A stretch of DNA of 64,000 bases from Opitutia bacterium (lineage in GTDB: Bacteria; Verrucomicrobiota; Verrucomicrobiia; Opitutales; Opitutaceae): contig CANGCX010000001.1 of NCBI GenBank assembly GCA_947452315.1, positions 1 through 64,000 on the forward strand. The letters are read 5' to 3'. This document shows positions 27,080 to 36,650 of the stretch, one piece after another. The notes below the pieces were generated by a model, which saw only the letters and a program-made list of their open reading frames with translations, had not been told where the DNA came from and made no database searches. The position numbers and the translations under genes were made by a program. Position 1 is the stretch's first letter. Each line of letters begins with the position of its first letter.

Positions 27080-28177
27080 TTAGATCGTGACGGACTTCAG
27101 CGTGGCGACGTCCCAAAGTGCTTGATGAGCTTCGGTGGCGAGCTCGTTGAAAGCATCAACTTCGGCTTTGGAGAAGAGCAGGCCGCCGGCAGCGTCAGTG
27201 TGTTTTGCCCAGCCAGCTTCCAGTTGGCCGGGTAACATGGATTTCTCGTTACCATGGCCGAGGACGTCGGCGATGACGGCTTTGACGTTTTGCGATTGGT
27301 TGCGGCCCTTGGCAAACGCACCGCCGTTAATTGCGTCTGGGTGGATGACTTGGAAGAAGAATACGCAAGTTCCCTTGTCACCTTGTGCTTGATCCCAGCG
27401 GTTACGAATCGTTGGGAGCGAGCCGCCGATGAAGCCGCCAACAATTTCATTGATGAGGGAAAGCCCGTAACCCTTGTGCGCTCCGAAGGGCAGCAGGGAG
27501 ACGGCTTGGTTTGGATCGGTGGTGGGGTTGCCATCCTTATCGACGGCAGCGAGGGGAGGAAGTGGTTTACCTTCGCGTTTGAGTTGTTGGACGCGGCCCA
27601 TGGCGACGACGGAGGTGGCCCAGTCGATCACGATCGGATATCCCACAGCATCGGTCGTAGGGAAACCCCAGGAGTGGGGATTAGTGCCTAGAGTTGGGAA
27701 CTTGCCTCCGAATGGCACGACCTCGGCGAGAGCGGCGGTGCAATTAGTGTAGGCTATGTAGCCCTTCTTTGCGGCCTCCATAACATAGCCACCGCCCCAG
27801 AGGTAGTGGAAGGCATTGTCGACGGAGACAGTGCCCACTCCGTATTTATCGGCGAGACGCATGGCTTCATCCATGGCGCGGTAGGCGGTGGATTGGCCGA
27901 GTTTTTTGTTGGCGTTCCAAATCTTGGCGGCCTCGAAACGCGAAGGTTTGACTTCAATCTGAGCGCCAGGGACGCAGCCCTTAGAGCCCGAGCCGAAGAG
28001 ATGGTCGAGGTGAAGAGCTTTGATGCCATTGTGCGTGCGGATACCGTGGCGCGAAGCCGATGCGCAAAAGCGGGCGCCTTCGGCGGATTCATCGGCGTGG
28101 AAACCGCGGTGTTGGTAGGCGGCGGCGACCAGATCGTTATGCTGTTTTTCCGGGACGACGTAGAAGAGTTCGGGCAT
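27080..28177 (-). CDS. Ldh_2-family malate/L-lactate dehydrogenase-type oxidoreductase
   Basis: An NAD(P)H-dependent 2-oxoacid/2-hydroxyacid oxidoreductase of 365 aa, the usual length. Seen: the region around the catalytic His, SRHGIRTHNG (the family normally reads SHGxxR), GTVSVDNAFHYLWGG, ALAEVVPFGGKFPTLGTNPHSWGFP, VIDWATSVVAMGRV, and LLPFGAHKGYGLSLINEIVGG. The family includes malate and L-sulfolactate dehydrogenases, ureidoglycolate dehydrogenase and 2,3-diketogulonate reductase, so the substrate is open. It lies between a KDG-kinase-like gene and a PGDH-family gene on one strand. The two dehydrogenases may act on the same 2-oxoacid with opposite stereochemistry. Confidence 0.87.
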   Translation of the reverse strand: MPELFYVVPEKQHNDLVAAAYQHRGFHADESAEGARFCASASRHGIRTHNGIKALHLDHLFGSGSKGCVPGAQIEVKPSRFEAAKIWNANKKLGQSTAYRAMDEAMRLADKYGVGTVSVDNAFHYLWGGGYVMEAAKKGYIAYTNCTAALAEVVPFGGKFPTLGTNPHSWGFPTTDAVGYPIVIDWATSVVAMGRVQQLKREGKPLPPLAAVDKDGNPTTDPNQAVSLLPFGAHKGYGLSLINEIVGGFIGGSLPTIRNRWDQAQGDKGTCVFFFQVIHPDAINGGAFAKGRNQSQNVKAVIADVLGHGNEKSMLPGQLEAGWAKHTDAAGGLLFSKAEVDAFNELATEAHQALWDVATLKSVTI

Positions 28178-28242
28178 AGTAGTTAACGGTTAAGAAGGGT
28201 AAAAATAGATATGAGCCGATGTTAAGCGCAGGAAAGATCAGA

Positions 28243-29202
28243 TTAAACTTCGTTGGCTTGGGCGATGGGTTTTTTACCTGCGAGAAAACGGGTAAGGTTT
28301 TCGACGGCGCAGGAGGCTTGGCGTTGGACACTCTCGTGCGTGCGCGAACCGATATGAGGAGTGATAATGACGTTGGGTAGACCTAGGAGAGGATGGTCGG
28401 CAGGTGGGGGCTCCTGGTCGAGGACATCGGCGGCGTAGGCGAGTAGGTGCTTCGACTTCAGTGCAGCGACAAGTGCAGTCAGATCGACAAGTTCTCCGCG
28501 ACCGGTGTTAATGATAACCGCGCCTTTTTTAATAAGGGGAAAATTGGTTGCGTTGATCAGTCCCTTGGTGGCGGGAGTGAGCTTGGTGTGAAGTGAGATT
28601 ATGTCGGCCTGGCGAAGCACGTCGTCGAAATTTTCTACGCGTGTAATGTCATGCCAACGGGCGAAATCTTCATCCCAGTAATTGCCGTAACCAATGACTT
28701 TTAGGCCGAAAGCTTTGGCGCGGATGGCTACCTCTTTGCCGATGCGGCCGAAGCCGACGATGGCGAGGGTCTTGCCGCAGACCTCGTTGCCGGTGATGCG
28801 CGTCCATCGACCAGCCGCGGTGTGGTTAGCCTCGATGACGAGGTTGCGCACGGCGGCTAGCATGAGGCAAAACGTGTGCTCAGCAACGGTCGTGTGATTC
28901 ACGCCGGGCGTAAAAAGGACCGGGACTTTTAGGTCGGTGGCAGCTTTAACATCAATTTTGTCTAGGCCGATACCGTACTTAGAGATGACTTTTAGGCGAG
29001 GGAGGGATTTCTGGATGACGGCGCGGGTGAGTGCGTCGTCGCCGCAGAGATAGGCGTCGAATTGGCCGGCGAGCTCCAACATGCGCGCTTCAGAGAGCGG
29101 ACCGCGTTCGCGGACGATCTCAAAATTTGCGGCGGCTAGCATCTCGTGATGGATGCCGGGCGTGTCTTGAAACGAAGTGGTCGTGAGTAGGACGCGAGTC
29201 AT
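28243..29202 (-). CDS. D-2-hydroxyacid dehydrogenase, phosphoglycerate dehydrogenase family
   Basis: NAD-dependent dehydrogenase of 319 aa with no regulatory ACT domain, so it is probably not the serine-pathway SerA. Seen: the Rossmann motif VGFGRIGKEVAIRAKAFG, ISKYGIGLDKID, the substrate Arg region IINTGRGELVD, the Glu of the catalytic relay in LDQEPPP, and the catalytic His in ITPHIGSRT. It is the first gene of the minus-strand block, so the likely role is oxidation or reduction of a 2-hydroxyacid derived from a sugar acid. The gene is divergent from the GlcD-type oxidase across a 207-base region that could hold shared regulation. Confidence 0.87.
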   Translation of the reverse strand: MTRVLLTTTSFQDTPGIHHEMLAAANFEIVRERGPLSEARMLELAGQFDAYLCGDDALTRAVIQKSLPRLKVISKYGIGLDKIDVKAATDLKVPVLFTPGVNHTTVAEHTFCLMLAAVRNLVIEANHTAAGRWTRITGNEVCGKTLAIVGFGRIGKEVAIRAKAFGLKVIGYGNYWDEDFARWHDITRVENFDDVLRQADIISLHTKLTPATKGLINATNFPLIKKGAVIINTGRGELVDLTALVAALKSKHLLAYAADVLDQEPPPADHPLLGLPNVIITPHIGSRTHESVQRQASCAVENLTRFLAGKKPIAQANEV

Positions 29203-29409
29203 GTGGATTAAAGGATGAAGACTCGCACACGAGTCCGCGGAAAGTGAAGCGAAACTTTAGTCATGCCGTTAAGCGTGAGGTGACTTGGTTGCATCTAAAT
29301 GCCGACGCACTACTAAGCGTAATTGCGCTGTGGACCGGTAAGATTCAACACAAAGTGCGCAGGAAATCGCATTGCCCGTGCGCGGGAGGTGCTTTGGCTG
29401 AGGTTGAAA

Positions 29410-30846
29410 ATGAAGACCTTTGCGAAAGCCACGATGGAATTGCAGCGAAAACTTGGCCGAAAGACGGTGCGCACGGACGACGCTGCGTGTCAGGCTGCAT
29501 CTTATGATAGTAGCAAACTGCCGTTTCTGCCCGAAGCGGTGATCTACCCGCGCCGCGATTCAGACATCGGCAAAGCTCTCGCGCTAGCGAATCGACATGG
29601 CATACCCGTGACCGTACGTGGTCGTGGGACAACATTGACCGGTGCCGCGGCGCCTCGCCGTGGTGGCTGGGTTGTTGATATGCTAGGCCTCAACAAAATC
29701 ACAGTCGATGCCGAAGCCGGTATGGCCCATGTGCAAACCGGAGCGAAAGTGGCCGATATCCAACGTGCGACGGAAGCCGTGGGTTGGTTCTATCCGCCCG
29801 ATCCATCCTCGCGCGAATATTGCACCATCGGGGGCAATATCGCTTGTAATGCTGGCGGTATGCACGGCGGTAAATATGGGGTGACGCGAGATTTCATCTT
29901 AGCGCTCGAAGGGTTTTTGCCGACGGGTGAATTTGTTAAATGGGGCACGCCAACAAAGAAATTTTCATCGGGTTTTAACCTGCGTGACCTTTGGATCGGC
30001 AGCGAAGGTATGCTTGGAGTTGTGACAGCGGCGACCTTGAAGTTGATCCCGACGCCCGCCGCTCGTTGGACCTTGCTTGCCGCTTTCGATACGGAGATTG
30101 AAGCCTTTCAAGCTGTGCGGGCGTTGTTTCGTGCAAGGGTGCAACCAGCGATTTGCGAATTTCTCGATCGCTACTCGGTTATGTGCGCAGAGCGCGCGAC
30201 TGGCGCGACTGTTTTTGAGGGGCAGCCTGGCAAACCGGTATTATTAATCGAGCTAGCCGGTACAGCGAGTGAAGTACGCGAAGTAAAAAAAACTGTCTTG
30301 GCTTGGGCTGTCGAGTTCGCGCTGGCTCATCGGGCGGCGAAGAATCGTGGCGAGGCTGAAGCTCTGTGGGCTGTACGCCGAAAATGTTCGGGAGCGATGT
30401 TCGAACTCGGCGATGCCAAGCTTAATGAGGACATCGTTGTGCCGATGCGAAATTATGAGACTTTCGCTGTATTTTTGGATAAATTGCGGAAGGAGTCGAA
30501 GCTCTCGATCCCAACCTTCGGGCATCTAGGCGACGGCAATCTTCACGTGAATATCATGTATCACAAAGCCCTGACGACCGAGGTGCGGGCGGCAGAAAAA
30601 GCGGTGCAAAAACTCATGAAGACCGTCGTTGCGCTGGGCGGCGCGATCTCTGGTGAGCACGGGATTGGTTTGGCGAAGTCGCCGTTTTTGCGTCTGCAGC
30701 ATTCGCCCGCACAGGTTCGGGCGATGCAGGCCGTGAAGCAGGCGCTCGACCCCAAAGGAATTTTGAATCCGGGAAAAATGTTCGATGTGTTTGAGGTTTG
30801 GAAACACCGCCGCATCGACGTAAAATTCCCCTGGGATCATAAATAA
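29410..30846 (+). CDS. FAD-linked oxidase, GlcD/D-lactate dehydrogenase type
   Basis: A 478-aa flavoenzyme that oxidises a 2-hydroxyacid such as glycolate or D-lactate. I chose the ATG at 29410 (MKTFAKATMELQRKLG), because the longer track ORF prepends an Arg-rich stretch. Order of elements: an FAD-binding PCMH domain with VTVRGRGTTLTGAAAPRRGGWVVD and GGNIACNAGGMHGGKYGVTRDF, then the FAD-oxidase C domain with FGHLGDGNLHVNIM and GEHGIGLAKSPFL, and RALDP-type LDPKGILNPGKMF. No GlcE or GlcF iron-sulfur partner is next to it, so it may act as a single-subunit enzyme. It is divergent from the PGDH-family gene, suggesting a shared 2-hydroxyacid theme. Confidence 0.88.
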   Translation: MKTFAKATMELQRKLGRKTVRTDDAACQAASYDSSKLPFLPEAVIYPRRDSDIGKALALANRHGIPVTVRGRGTTLTGAAAPRRGGWVVDMLGLNKITVDAEAGMAHVQTGAKVADIQRATEAVGWFYPPDPSSREYCTIGGNIACNAGGMHGGKYGVTRDFILALEGFLPTGEFVKWGTPTKKFSSGFNLRDLWIGSEGMLGVVTAATLKLIPTPAARWTLLAAFDTEIEAFQAVRALFRARVQPAICEFLDRYSVMCAERATGATVFEGQPGKPVLLIELAGTASEVREVKKTVLAWAVEFALAHRAAKNRGEAEALWAVRRKCSGAMFELGDAKLNEDIVVPMRNYETFAVFLDKLRKESKLSIPTFGHLGDGNLHVNIMYHKALTTEVRAAEKAVQKLMKTVVALGGAISGEHGIGLAKSPFLRLQHSPAQVRAMQAVKQALDPKGILNPGKMFDVFEVWKHRRIDVKFPWDHK

Positions 30847-30942
30847 TTAGGTGGCTTTAACCTTGCGACGGCGCGCGTGCTCACAATATCGCCCGAGGAT
30901 GAGATTAGATTTATTTTTCTGCATTCGCGCTGAAAGGTGTTG

Positions 30943-32484
30943 ATGCGCGCACCCACGACTTCTTTGCGGAGATGGCTCGGGCCGGTTCTACTTGTGCTTG
31001 TGGCCTTCGTTTTTCGCTCAGCGTATTACACGGAAAACTACGGACATCCGGACGAGGCTATTACTTTTGAAGTCGTTCGCTACATGCGCGCCTCGGGGGA
31101 CTGGGACAGCAATTGGGCAAAGGCGAAACTCGAACCCGCATTTCACTATGAGCAATATAACTTCGCTTCTTATCTACACGCCACGTTCGGCTTTTACCGT
31201 TTCGTAAAAGGGATTTCAACTTTGGATGAGTGGCGTGCACGAGATGGAGGATTTTGGGTGTATCGTTTTTTCTCCGTCTTGCTAGCGACGCTGGCGGTTA
31301 TGCAAACTTGGTGGTTGGCTCGAACGATAGGTGGAGTGCGTGTCGGGCTCGCGGCGGGATTATTGGCCGCGGTGCTACCGGGTTTAGTGCAAGACGCCCA
31401 CTATGCACGGCCGGAGGCGTTCCTAACCGTGCTTACGTTGACGGCTGTGCTGTTGAGTTTGCCGCGGGGTATGTTTTCCGCGTGGCGCGTGTTCGGGGCG
31501 GCTGCGGTGGTTGGCCTCTCTGTGGCTTGCAAGATTTCCATGCTGGCTTTGGCTTGGCTGCCGCTTGTGGCGTTGATGCCAATCGAACGTGGCGTGACGG
31601 TGGGGCTAGGTCGTTGGTCTTGGGCCGTAGGACTAACTTTGACAGGTTTGATTGTGGGCTTTGCGGCCGGGGCGCCTGACGCAATGCTGCATATGCAAAC
31701 GTATGGGCATGGCGTGTTGTATTTGTCGCAGCAATATGCGGGGCTCCATCCGCCGCACAGTCCGCTCATAGATAAAACAGCTACGGGGCTTTTGACGGGC
31801 TACTATCTTAGCACTTTGGGCGGACTTGGCTTGGTCGCAGCTTTAGGTGGGAGCGTGGCCTTATGGCGGCAGCCACGCAAGAGAGAGTGCATGATTTTGA
31901 TGGGACCGCTGGTTTTATTTGCCGGGTATTTTTGCACGCGAAGTGTTTTTTTTGAGCGTAATTTGAGCCATGTTTTGCCTCTGGGGTGTGTTTTGACAGC
32001 ATTGGGTCTTGTTGCCGGCGCGAAATGGATCGAACGGCGCGCGGGTGTTTGTGCTGCGTGGGGCTTAGCGGCCTTGCTGGCTTTGGCGTTGGCGAGACCG
32101 ACTGATCTTTCGATGCGTTTGATTAAAGAATTTTCGCGTGAGCCGGCAAAGAAACGGGCTGTACAGATTGCAGAATTGCGTCAGGCGCATCCCGGCTTGG
32201 TTTGGCGCGAGATCGATTTACTGAGCAGTTCACCCTTGGAGGATCTAAGACAGCATTTTAAGGACGCGGGTGGGGCGTTGCTTGTGCGGGTGCTAGATTA
32301 TCACGACGAGTGGAGCTCATATCATGGCGCCTTACTGCAGACGCAATTTGAAGCTAAGTTAATTGCTACTGTACCCAGTGTATTTGCCGATGTCGGTAGT
32401 TGCACATTGCACACTTACTCAAGCTGGACGGATCGTTTTTACCTCGTCACTGGTGTGCTAAAGGGCGCTGGGGCAGGGAAATAA
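30943..32484 (+). CDS. GT39/ArnT-like membrane glycosyltransferase
   Basis: A polytopic membrane protein of about 513 aa. I chose the ATG at 30943, five bases after a GAAAGG. The track start is a GTG two codons earlier. The N-terminal helix is followed by YYTENYGHPDEAITF, whose HPDE motif in the first periplasmic loop is the acidic site of GT39/GT-C enzymes. About ten hydrophobic segments follow, including TWWLARTIGGVRVGLAAGLLAAVLPG with the PEA motif (HYARPEAFL). These enzymes use polyprenyl-phosphate sugars to glycosylate proteins or lipids outside the inner membrane. The acceptor is unknown. The ~100-residue C-terminal tail is soluble and periplasmic. Confidence 0.82.
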   Translation: MRAPTTSLRRWLGPVLLVLVAFVFRSAYYTENYGHPDEAITFEVVRYMRASGDWDSNWAKAKLEPAFHYEQYNFASYLHATFGFYRFVKGISTLDEWRARDGGFWVYRFFSVLLATLAVMQTWWLARTIGGVRVGLAAGLLAAVLPGLVQDAHYARPEAFLTVLTLTAVLLSLPRGMFSAWRVFGAAAVVGLSVACKISMLALAWLPLVALMPIERGVTVGLGRWSWAVGLTLTGLIVGFAAGAPDAMLHMQTYGHGVLYLSQQYAGLHPPHSPLIDKTATGLLTGYYLSTLGGLGLVAALGGSVALWRQPRKRECMILMGPLVLFAGYFCTRSVFFERNLSHVLPLGCVLTALGLVAGAKWIERRAGVCAAWGLAALLALALARPTDLSMRLIKEFSREPAKKRAVQIAELRQAHPGLVWREIDLLSSSPLEDLRQHFKDAGGALLVRVLDYHDEWSSYHGALLQTQFEAKLIATVPSVFADVGSCTLHTYSSWTDRFYLVTGVLKGAGAGK

Positions 32485-32533
32485 TTTTTCCGTTTGCCCG
32501 CGCTGGTAACGGACGCTCACACTCATTCCTTTC

Positions 32534-35500
32534 ATGTATCTCAAGGCGCTAAAACTGCACGGCTTTAAGTCCTTCGCGGACCCCACGACTCTCCGTTTCG
32601 AACCCGGCGTGACTGCTGTGGTGGGTCCCAATGGCTGCGGCAAATCCAACATCGCAGACTCCATCCGCTGGGTGCTTGGCGAACAGAGCGCGAAAGCCCT
32701 GCGCGGCGGAAAGATGCAGGACGTCATCTTTGAAGGTGCCGATACCCGCAAGCCCGCCCAGCTTTGCGAGGTCTCTTTACTTCTGACTGACTGCGAAAAA
32801 CAGCTCGGCAGCGAGTTTCACGAAATTGAAATCACACGCCGCGTTTACCGAGACGGTCAGAGCGAATATGCTTTTAACGGCCAACCCTGTCGGCTGAAGG
32901 ACATTCAGAAACTTTTCATGGATACCGGCATTGGCCGGACCAGCTACTCGATCATGGCTCAAGGCCAGATTGACCAGATTCTCTCCTCGAAGCCTGAGGA
33001 GCGGCGGGCGGTTTTCGAAGAAGCTGCCGGCATCACCAAGTACAAGAGTCAGCGTCGCGAAGCGATGAGCAAGCTGGCGTTGACTGATCAAAATCTAGCC
33101 CGCGTTGCTGATGTAGTTGGGGAAGTTGGGCGCCAGATCGGTAGTCTGCGCCGTCAAGCGGCCAAGGCTATGCGCTATAAGCGCCTCAATCATCGCCTGC
33201 GCCACTTCAGCCTCGCTTGGAGTGGCTTTCACCACTCCCAACTCACCGCCACACTGGGTGCGCTTGAAGCCGATGTAGCCACCTTGCGCGCCGAGGCCGA
33301 TAGCCGGCGCACCAGTCGCGAAGAACAAGAAATCGCCCTCGAAGAAAAAAAGAGCCTACGTAGTCGCCTTAATCAGCGCGTACAAGATGCGCAGCAGGGA
33401 GTTTATGACGTGCGCTCACAAAAAGAAGCTGCCGAAAACGCAGCCAATCTCGCACACATCCGTCGAGCCGGTCTCGAAGACCGCCTCGGCTCTTCCCGAG
33501 CCAATCTCGGTGAACTTGAGATGCAACTGCGTGAAGTCACCGCCCAAGGCGACACCGCAGCCCAAGATAAACAACACGAACTAGGCCTTCTCGGCAGCAG
33601 CGACGCCGTTTTCCAACAACGCAATCGTGAACTCGCTATCGTTGAAGGTGAGCTTACCAAGCTCGAGCAAGACCTCCAGCAAGCAAAATTCCAGCTCCTG
33701 CAATTTGAGAGTACCGTCGCGCGATTGCGCACCGATTGTTCGGGCTACGAGGTGGATCAAAAGACCAGCGCGCACCGGCACGATTCGCTCGCGCAGGAAA
33801 TCGAATCGATTCGCCAACAACAGGCCGCCGCAGCCCAGCAAGTCGCTGAGCTCGACGCCCGCACCGAAGAAGCCTTGGGCGAAAAATCCCGGGCTCACAG
33901 CGAATCGGTCAGCGCCCAGCAAGCAATCACGACCCTGACCAGCGAATTCCGTGAAGCTCAGCGCAAACTTTCCGAAATCGACCGCCAACTCGCGCAGCGT
34001 ACCGCACGGCTTAAGTTGCTTCAACAGCTGCAAGAACGCTGGGAAGGCTTCGGCGAAGGCGCCAAAGCTGTTCTGCAAGGTCGTCTTGAAACCGCGCTAA
34101 ATGGTGCAAAAGCCTCACCGATTTCTCAAGGACTCGACGTCAAGCCCGAGTTCGGTAAAGCCGTTGAAGCCATTCTTGGCTCCGCCGCCGAAGCGATCAG
34201 TGTCAGCGATCTCAGCACCGCCCAGCGCATCCTTGCGCAACTTGAAAACGAGCAGATCGGCTCCGCCATTCTTCGTATCACCGAGTGCGGCGTGCGCCAG
34301 GAAGCCACTTACGAATTACCCGCAGGACTGATCTCCGCTACGACCGCTGTCAGTTCGGAAATCGAAGGACACCCAGCTCTCGCGCTTTTCGGAAGCTGCT
34401 ACATCGCCGATGACCTCCCGGCTTTCTTGGAATTTTGGCGCGCCAATCCCGGCTTCGCATTCCTAGCAGTTGCGACCCGCAAAGGGGATTTGGTCGACCG
34501 TCGTGGGCTCGTTTATGGCGGATATCACGGCTCCAAAAAATCCTCAAATAGCATTGTTCAACGCGAAATCGACCTGCGCGAAACCGCCAAGGCCCTCGCC
34601 GACGAACAACGTCTCCACGACGGTCAGAAACTCGCGATCGACGCCTTAAATGCTCGTCTCGCCGAGGCTGAGCAATTGCTCGAGCAACGACGCGCTGAAA
34701 TACTAGCCATTACGCAAACCGTCGCGGCCGTTCAAGCCGAGCAACGCAACGCCCAGCGCAACTCAGAAGAAATTGTCGCTAAGCTGCGGCGTATGGAAAA
34801 TGAGCTCACGGGGCTCGAACAAGCGCGCAATGAAGCTCACGCTCGATGGGAAAAAGCTCAACTCGGACTCTCCACCGCTGAAGCTGACGGCGTCACGCAA
34901 CGTGAACGCATTGCTCATGACGAGAAACGTATCGTCGAGCTGCGCACTGATCGCGACGTCAAACGGGACTCTCTCGCTCAAGCTCGTCTTGAACTCGCCG
35001 AGCGCCGCCAAAAGGTCGAAGTCCTCGATCGTGGTTTAGGAGAAATGGCCCGTCGCAGCCAACAACTCGGTGAACTTCTTGTTCAACGCCAGCAGGAGAT
35101 TGAAAGCTGGACCGACCAAGTGAGTGAACTTGCCAGCGAATCTGATGGTCAACGTGCGCGCTCGGTCCAACTCGGTGAGACCCTTGTTATCGCTCAGGAG
35201 CAAGTGGAGAAAATCCGCGTCGAGCTCGTCGACGTTGAGCGCGAGATCACTGGTCTAGAATCCGCACAGCATTCGCTGCGTAGCGACGCTGAGGCTGCCC
35301 AATCCGCACTCGCAAAACACGACATTAAACTCGCCGGCGACCGCCAACGCGCTCAATTCATCGCAGAAGAAGTCACTCGCGAATTTCAGGCGAATATCGC
35401 CCAACTCGATTGGCGCCATTTTTACTGGCACGCCGACGGTGAACCCGAAGGCATGAAGCTACTCGACCTTGACGAAGAGGATGAAGGGGAAGACGTCGCT

Positions 35501-36373
35501 CCTCTCACACCTCCGGCAGAAGCTACCATCGCCGCCGCAGGTGAAGTCGCCGAACCCACCAAACGCCGTCGTAAGCCAAAGGGCCCAAAGCCGGATCCTA
35601 CGCCCGAAGACCTGGCGGGGCTTGAAAATATCAATTGGGACGAGACCAAATCGGAAATCGATATGCTTCGCACGAGGCTTAACGGCCTAGGCGCAGTCAA
35701 TCTCGTGGCCATCGAGGAGTATGCAGAGCTTAAACAGCGCCACGACTTCCTGCGCACACAGACCGACGATCTAACCAACGCGAAAGCCGAACTTATCAAG
35801 GCGATCGACGAGATCAATCTGACTTCACAGCAGCAATTCGCACTCACCTTTGAGCAGATCAAAAAGAATTTCGAGTACACCTTCCATACGCTATTTGGCG
35901 GTGGTCGCGCGGCTCTCGAGTTGATCGCAACTGACGACGTGCTCGAAAGTGGTATCGAAATTGTTGCGCAACCTCCGGGCACCAAGCTCAAGAGCATCAC
36001 GTTGCTATCGGGCGGTCAAAAAACACTCACGGCTGTGGCGCTGCTCTTCGCGCTCTACATGGTGAAACCCTCGCCCTTCTGTTTGCTCGACGAGTTGGAC
36101 GCCCCGCTCGACGAATCTAACATTGGTCGTTTCACGGATTTGTTGAAAAAATTCGTCGGTGAATCGCAGTTTATCATTATCACGCACAACAAGCGCACTG
36201 TCTCAGCAGCGAGTGCGATTTACGGCGTGACAATGGAGGAACGTGGTGTGTCCAAGACTGTTTCGATGCACTTCAATAACGAACATTCCATCGCTGAAAA
36301 ACCGACGGCCAACATTGCCGAGGCTGTAAGCGGCGCACGGGCTGGAGCCACAGCAGGCTTGCCATCCGCCTAG
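32534..36373 (+). CDS. smc: Chromosome segregation ATPase SMC
   Basis: A 1279-aa SMC protein that forms a ring-like dimer compacting and segregating the chromosome. Visible: N-terminal MYLKALKLHGFKSFADPT with Walker A VGPNGCGKSN (about 31-40), IMAQGQIDQILSSKPEERRAVFEEAAGI, a long first coiled coil, the hinge (about 510-650), a second coiled coil, the ABC signature LSGGQ (1158-1162) and Walker B CLLDELDAPLDE. It is longer than the usual 1150-1190 aa. Part of the excess is an unusual charged, Pro-rich segment at about 976-1030 (LDEEDEGEDVAPLTPPAE...KRRRKPKGPKPDPTPED) just before the conserved LGAVNLVAIEEYAEL. No scpA or scpB is adjacent. Confidence 0.96.
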   Translation: MYLKALKLHGFKSFADPTTLRFEPGVTAVVGPNGCGKSNIADSIRWVLGEQSAKALRGGKMQDVIFEGADTRKPAQLCEVSLLLTDCEKQLGSEFHEIEITRRVYRDGQSEYAFNGQPCRLKDIQKLFMDTGIGRTSYSIMAQGQIDQILSSKPEERRAVFEEAAGITKYKSQRREAMSKLALTDQNLARVADVVGEVGRQIGSLRRQAAKAMRYKRLNHRLRHFSLAWSGFHHSQLTATLGALEADVATLRAEADSRRTSREEQEIALEEKKSLRSRLNQRVQDAQQGVYDVRSQKEAAENAANLAHIRRAGLEDRLGSSRANLGELEMQLREVTAQGDTAAQDKQHELGLLGSSDAVFQQRNRELAIVEGELTKLEQDLQQAKFQLLQFESTVARLRTDCSGYEVDQKTSAHRHDSLAQEIESIRQQQAAAAQQVAELDARTEEALGEKSRAHSESVSAQQAITTLTSEFREAQRKLSEIDRQLAQRTARLKLLQQLQERWEGFGEGAKAVLQGRLETALNGAKASPISQGLDVKPEFGKAVEAILGSAAEAISVSDLSTAQRILAQLENEQIGSAILRITECGVRQEATYELPAGLISATTAVSSEIEGHPALALFGSCYIADDLPAFLEFWRANPGFAFLAVATRKGDLVDRRGLVYGGYHGSKKSSNSIVQREIDLRETAKALADEQRLHDGQKLAIDALNARLAEAEQLLEQRRAEILAITQTVAAVQAEQRNAQRNSEEIVAKLRRMENELTGLEQARNEAHARWEKAQLGLSTAEADGVTQRERIAHDEKRIVELRTDRDVKRDSLAQARLELAERRQKVEVLDRGLGEMARRSQQLGELLVQRQQEIESWTDQVSELASESDGQRARSVQLGETLVIAQEQVEKIRVELVDVEREITGLESAQHSLRSDAEAAQSALAKHDIKLAGDRQRAQFIAEEVTREFQANIAQLDWRHFYWHADGEPEGMKLLDLDEEDEGEDVAPLTPPAEATIAAAGEVAEPTKRRRKPKGPKPDPTPEDLAGLENINWDETKSEIDMLRTRLNGLGAVNLVAIEEYAELKQRHDFLRTQTDDLTNAKAELIKAIDEINLTSQQQFALTFEQIKKNFEYTFHTLFGGGRAALELIATDDVLESGIEIVAQPPGTKLKSITLLSGGQKTLTAVALLFALYMVKPSPFCLLDELDAPLDESNIGRFTDLLKKFVGESQFIIITHNKRTVSAASAIYGVTMEERGVSKTVSMHFNNEHSIAEKPTANIAEAVSGARAGATAGLPSA

Positions 36374-36650
36374 CCTGATCCCGGTTGAAATCTTGGCTGA
36401 ACTTCAGCTTGGGTGACAGCCGGGCTCTTGATCGGATGTAGCCGGTAAGTTTAAGTCCGTGGCTTTCTTGGCTTTCGCTATGGTCATGTAGGCTGTGGAG
36501 GCAAAAATTGAAGCAATGAGATTAGAGCGATGTGTTGCGGTAGCCCCCCTGACCTTAACACTGACTGAGCATCTCAATGCATACCTGTTGCTGCCGTAAA
36601 AAAATAACGCGGGTTTGCCAGCGGCCTGCGCGCCTGCTCAGATACGATCC
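36374..36650. other. 277-base intergenic stretch after smc
   Basis: No ORF of note. The last part holds cggtagc (36538-36544) pairing with gctgccg (36590-36596) across a 45-base loop, followed by taaaaaaataa. Inside the loop, overlapping small palindromes tgag-cat-ctca and gcat-ctca-atgc compete. This could be a leader or a small RNA, but nothing recognisable identifies it. Confidence 0.3.

Noticed and set aside
35422-36000. 192-codon minus-strand ORF inside smc
   Set aside because: Ser-rich antisense shadow of the SMC tail region.
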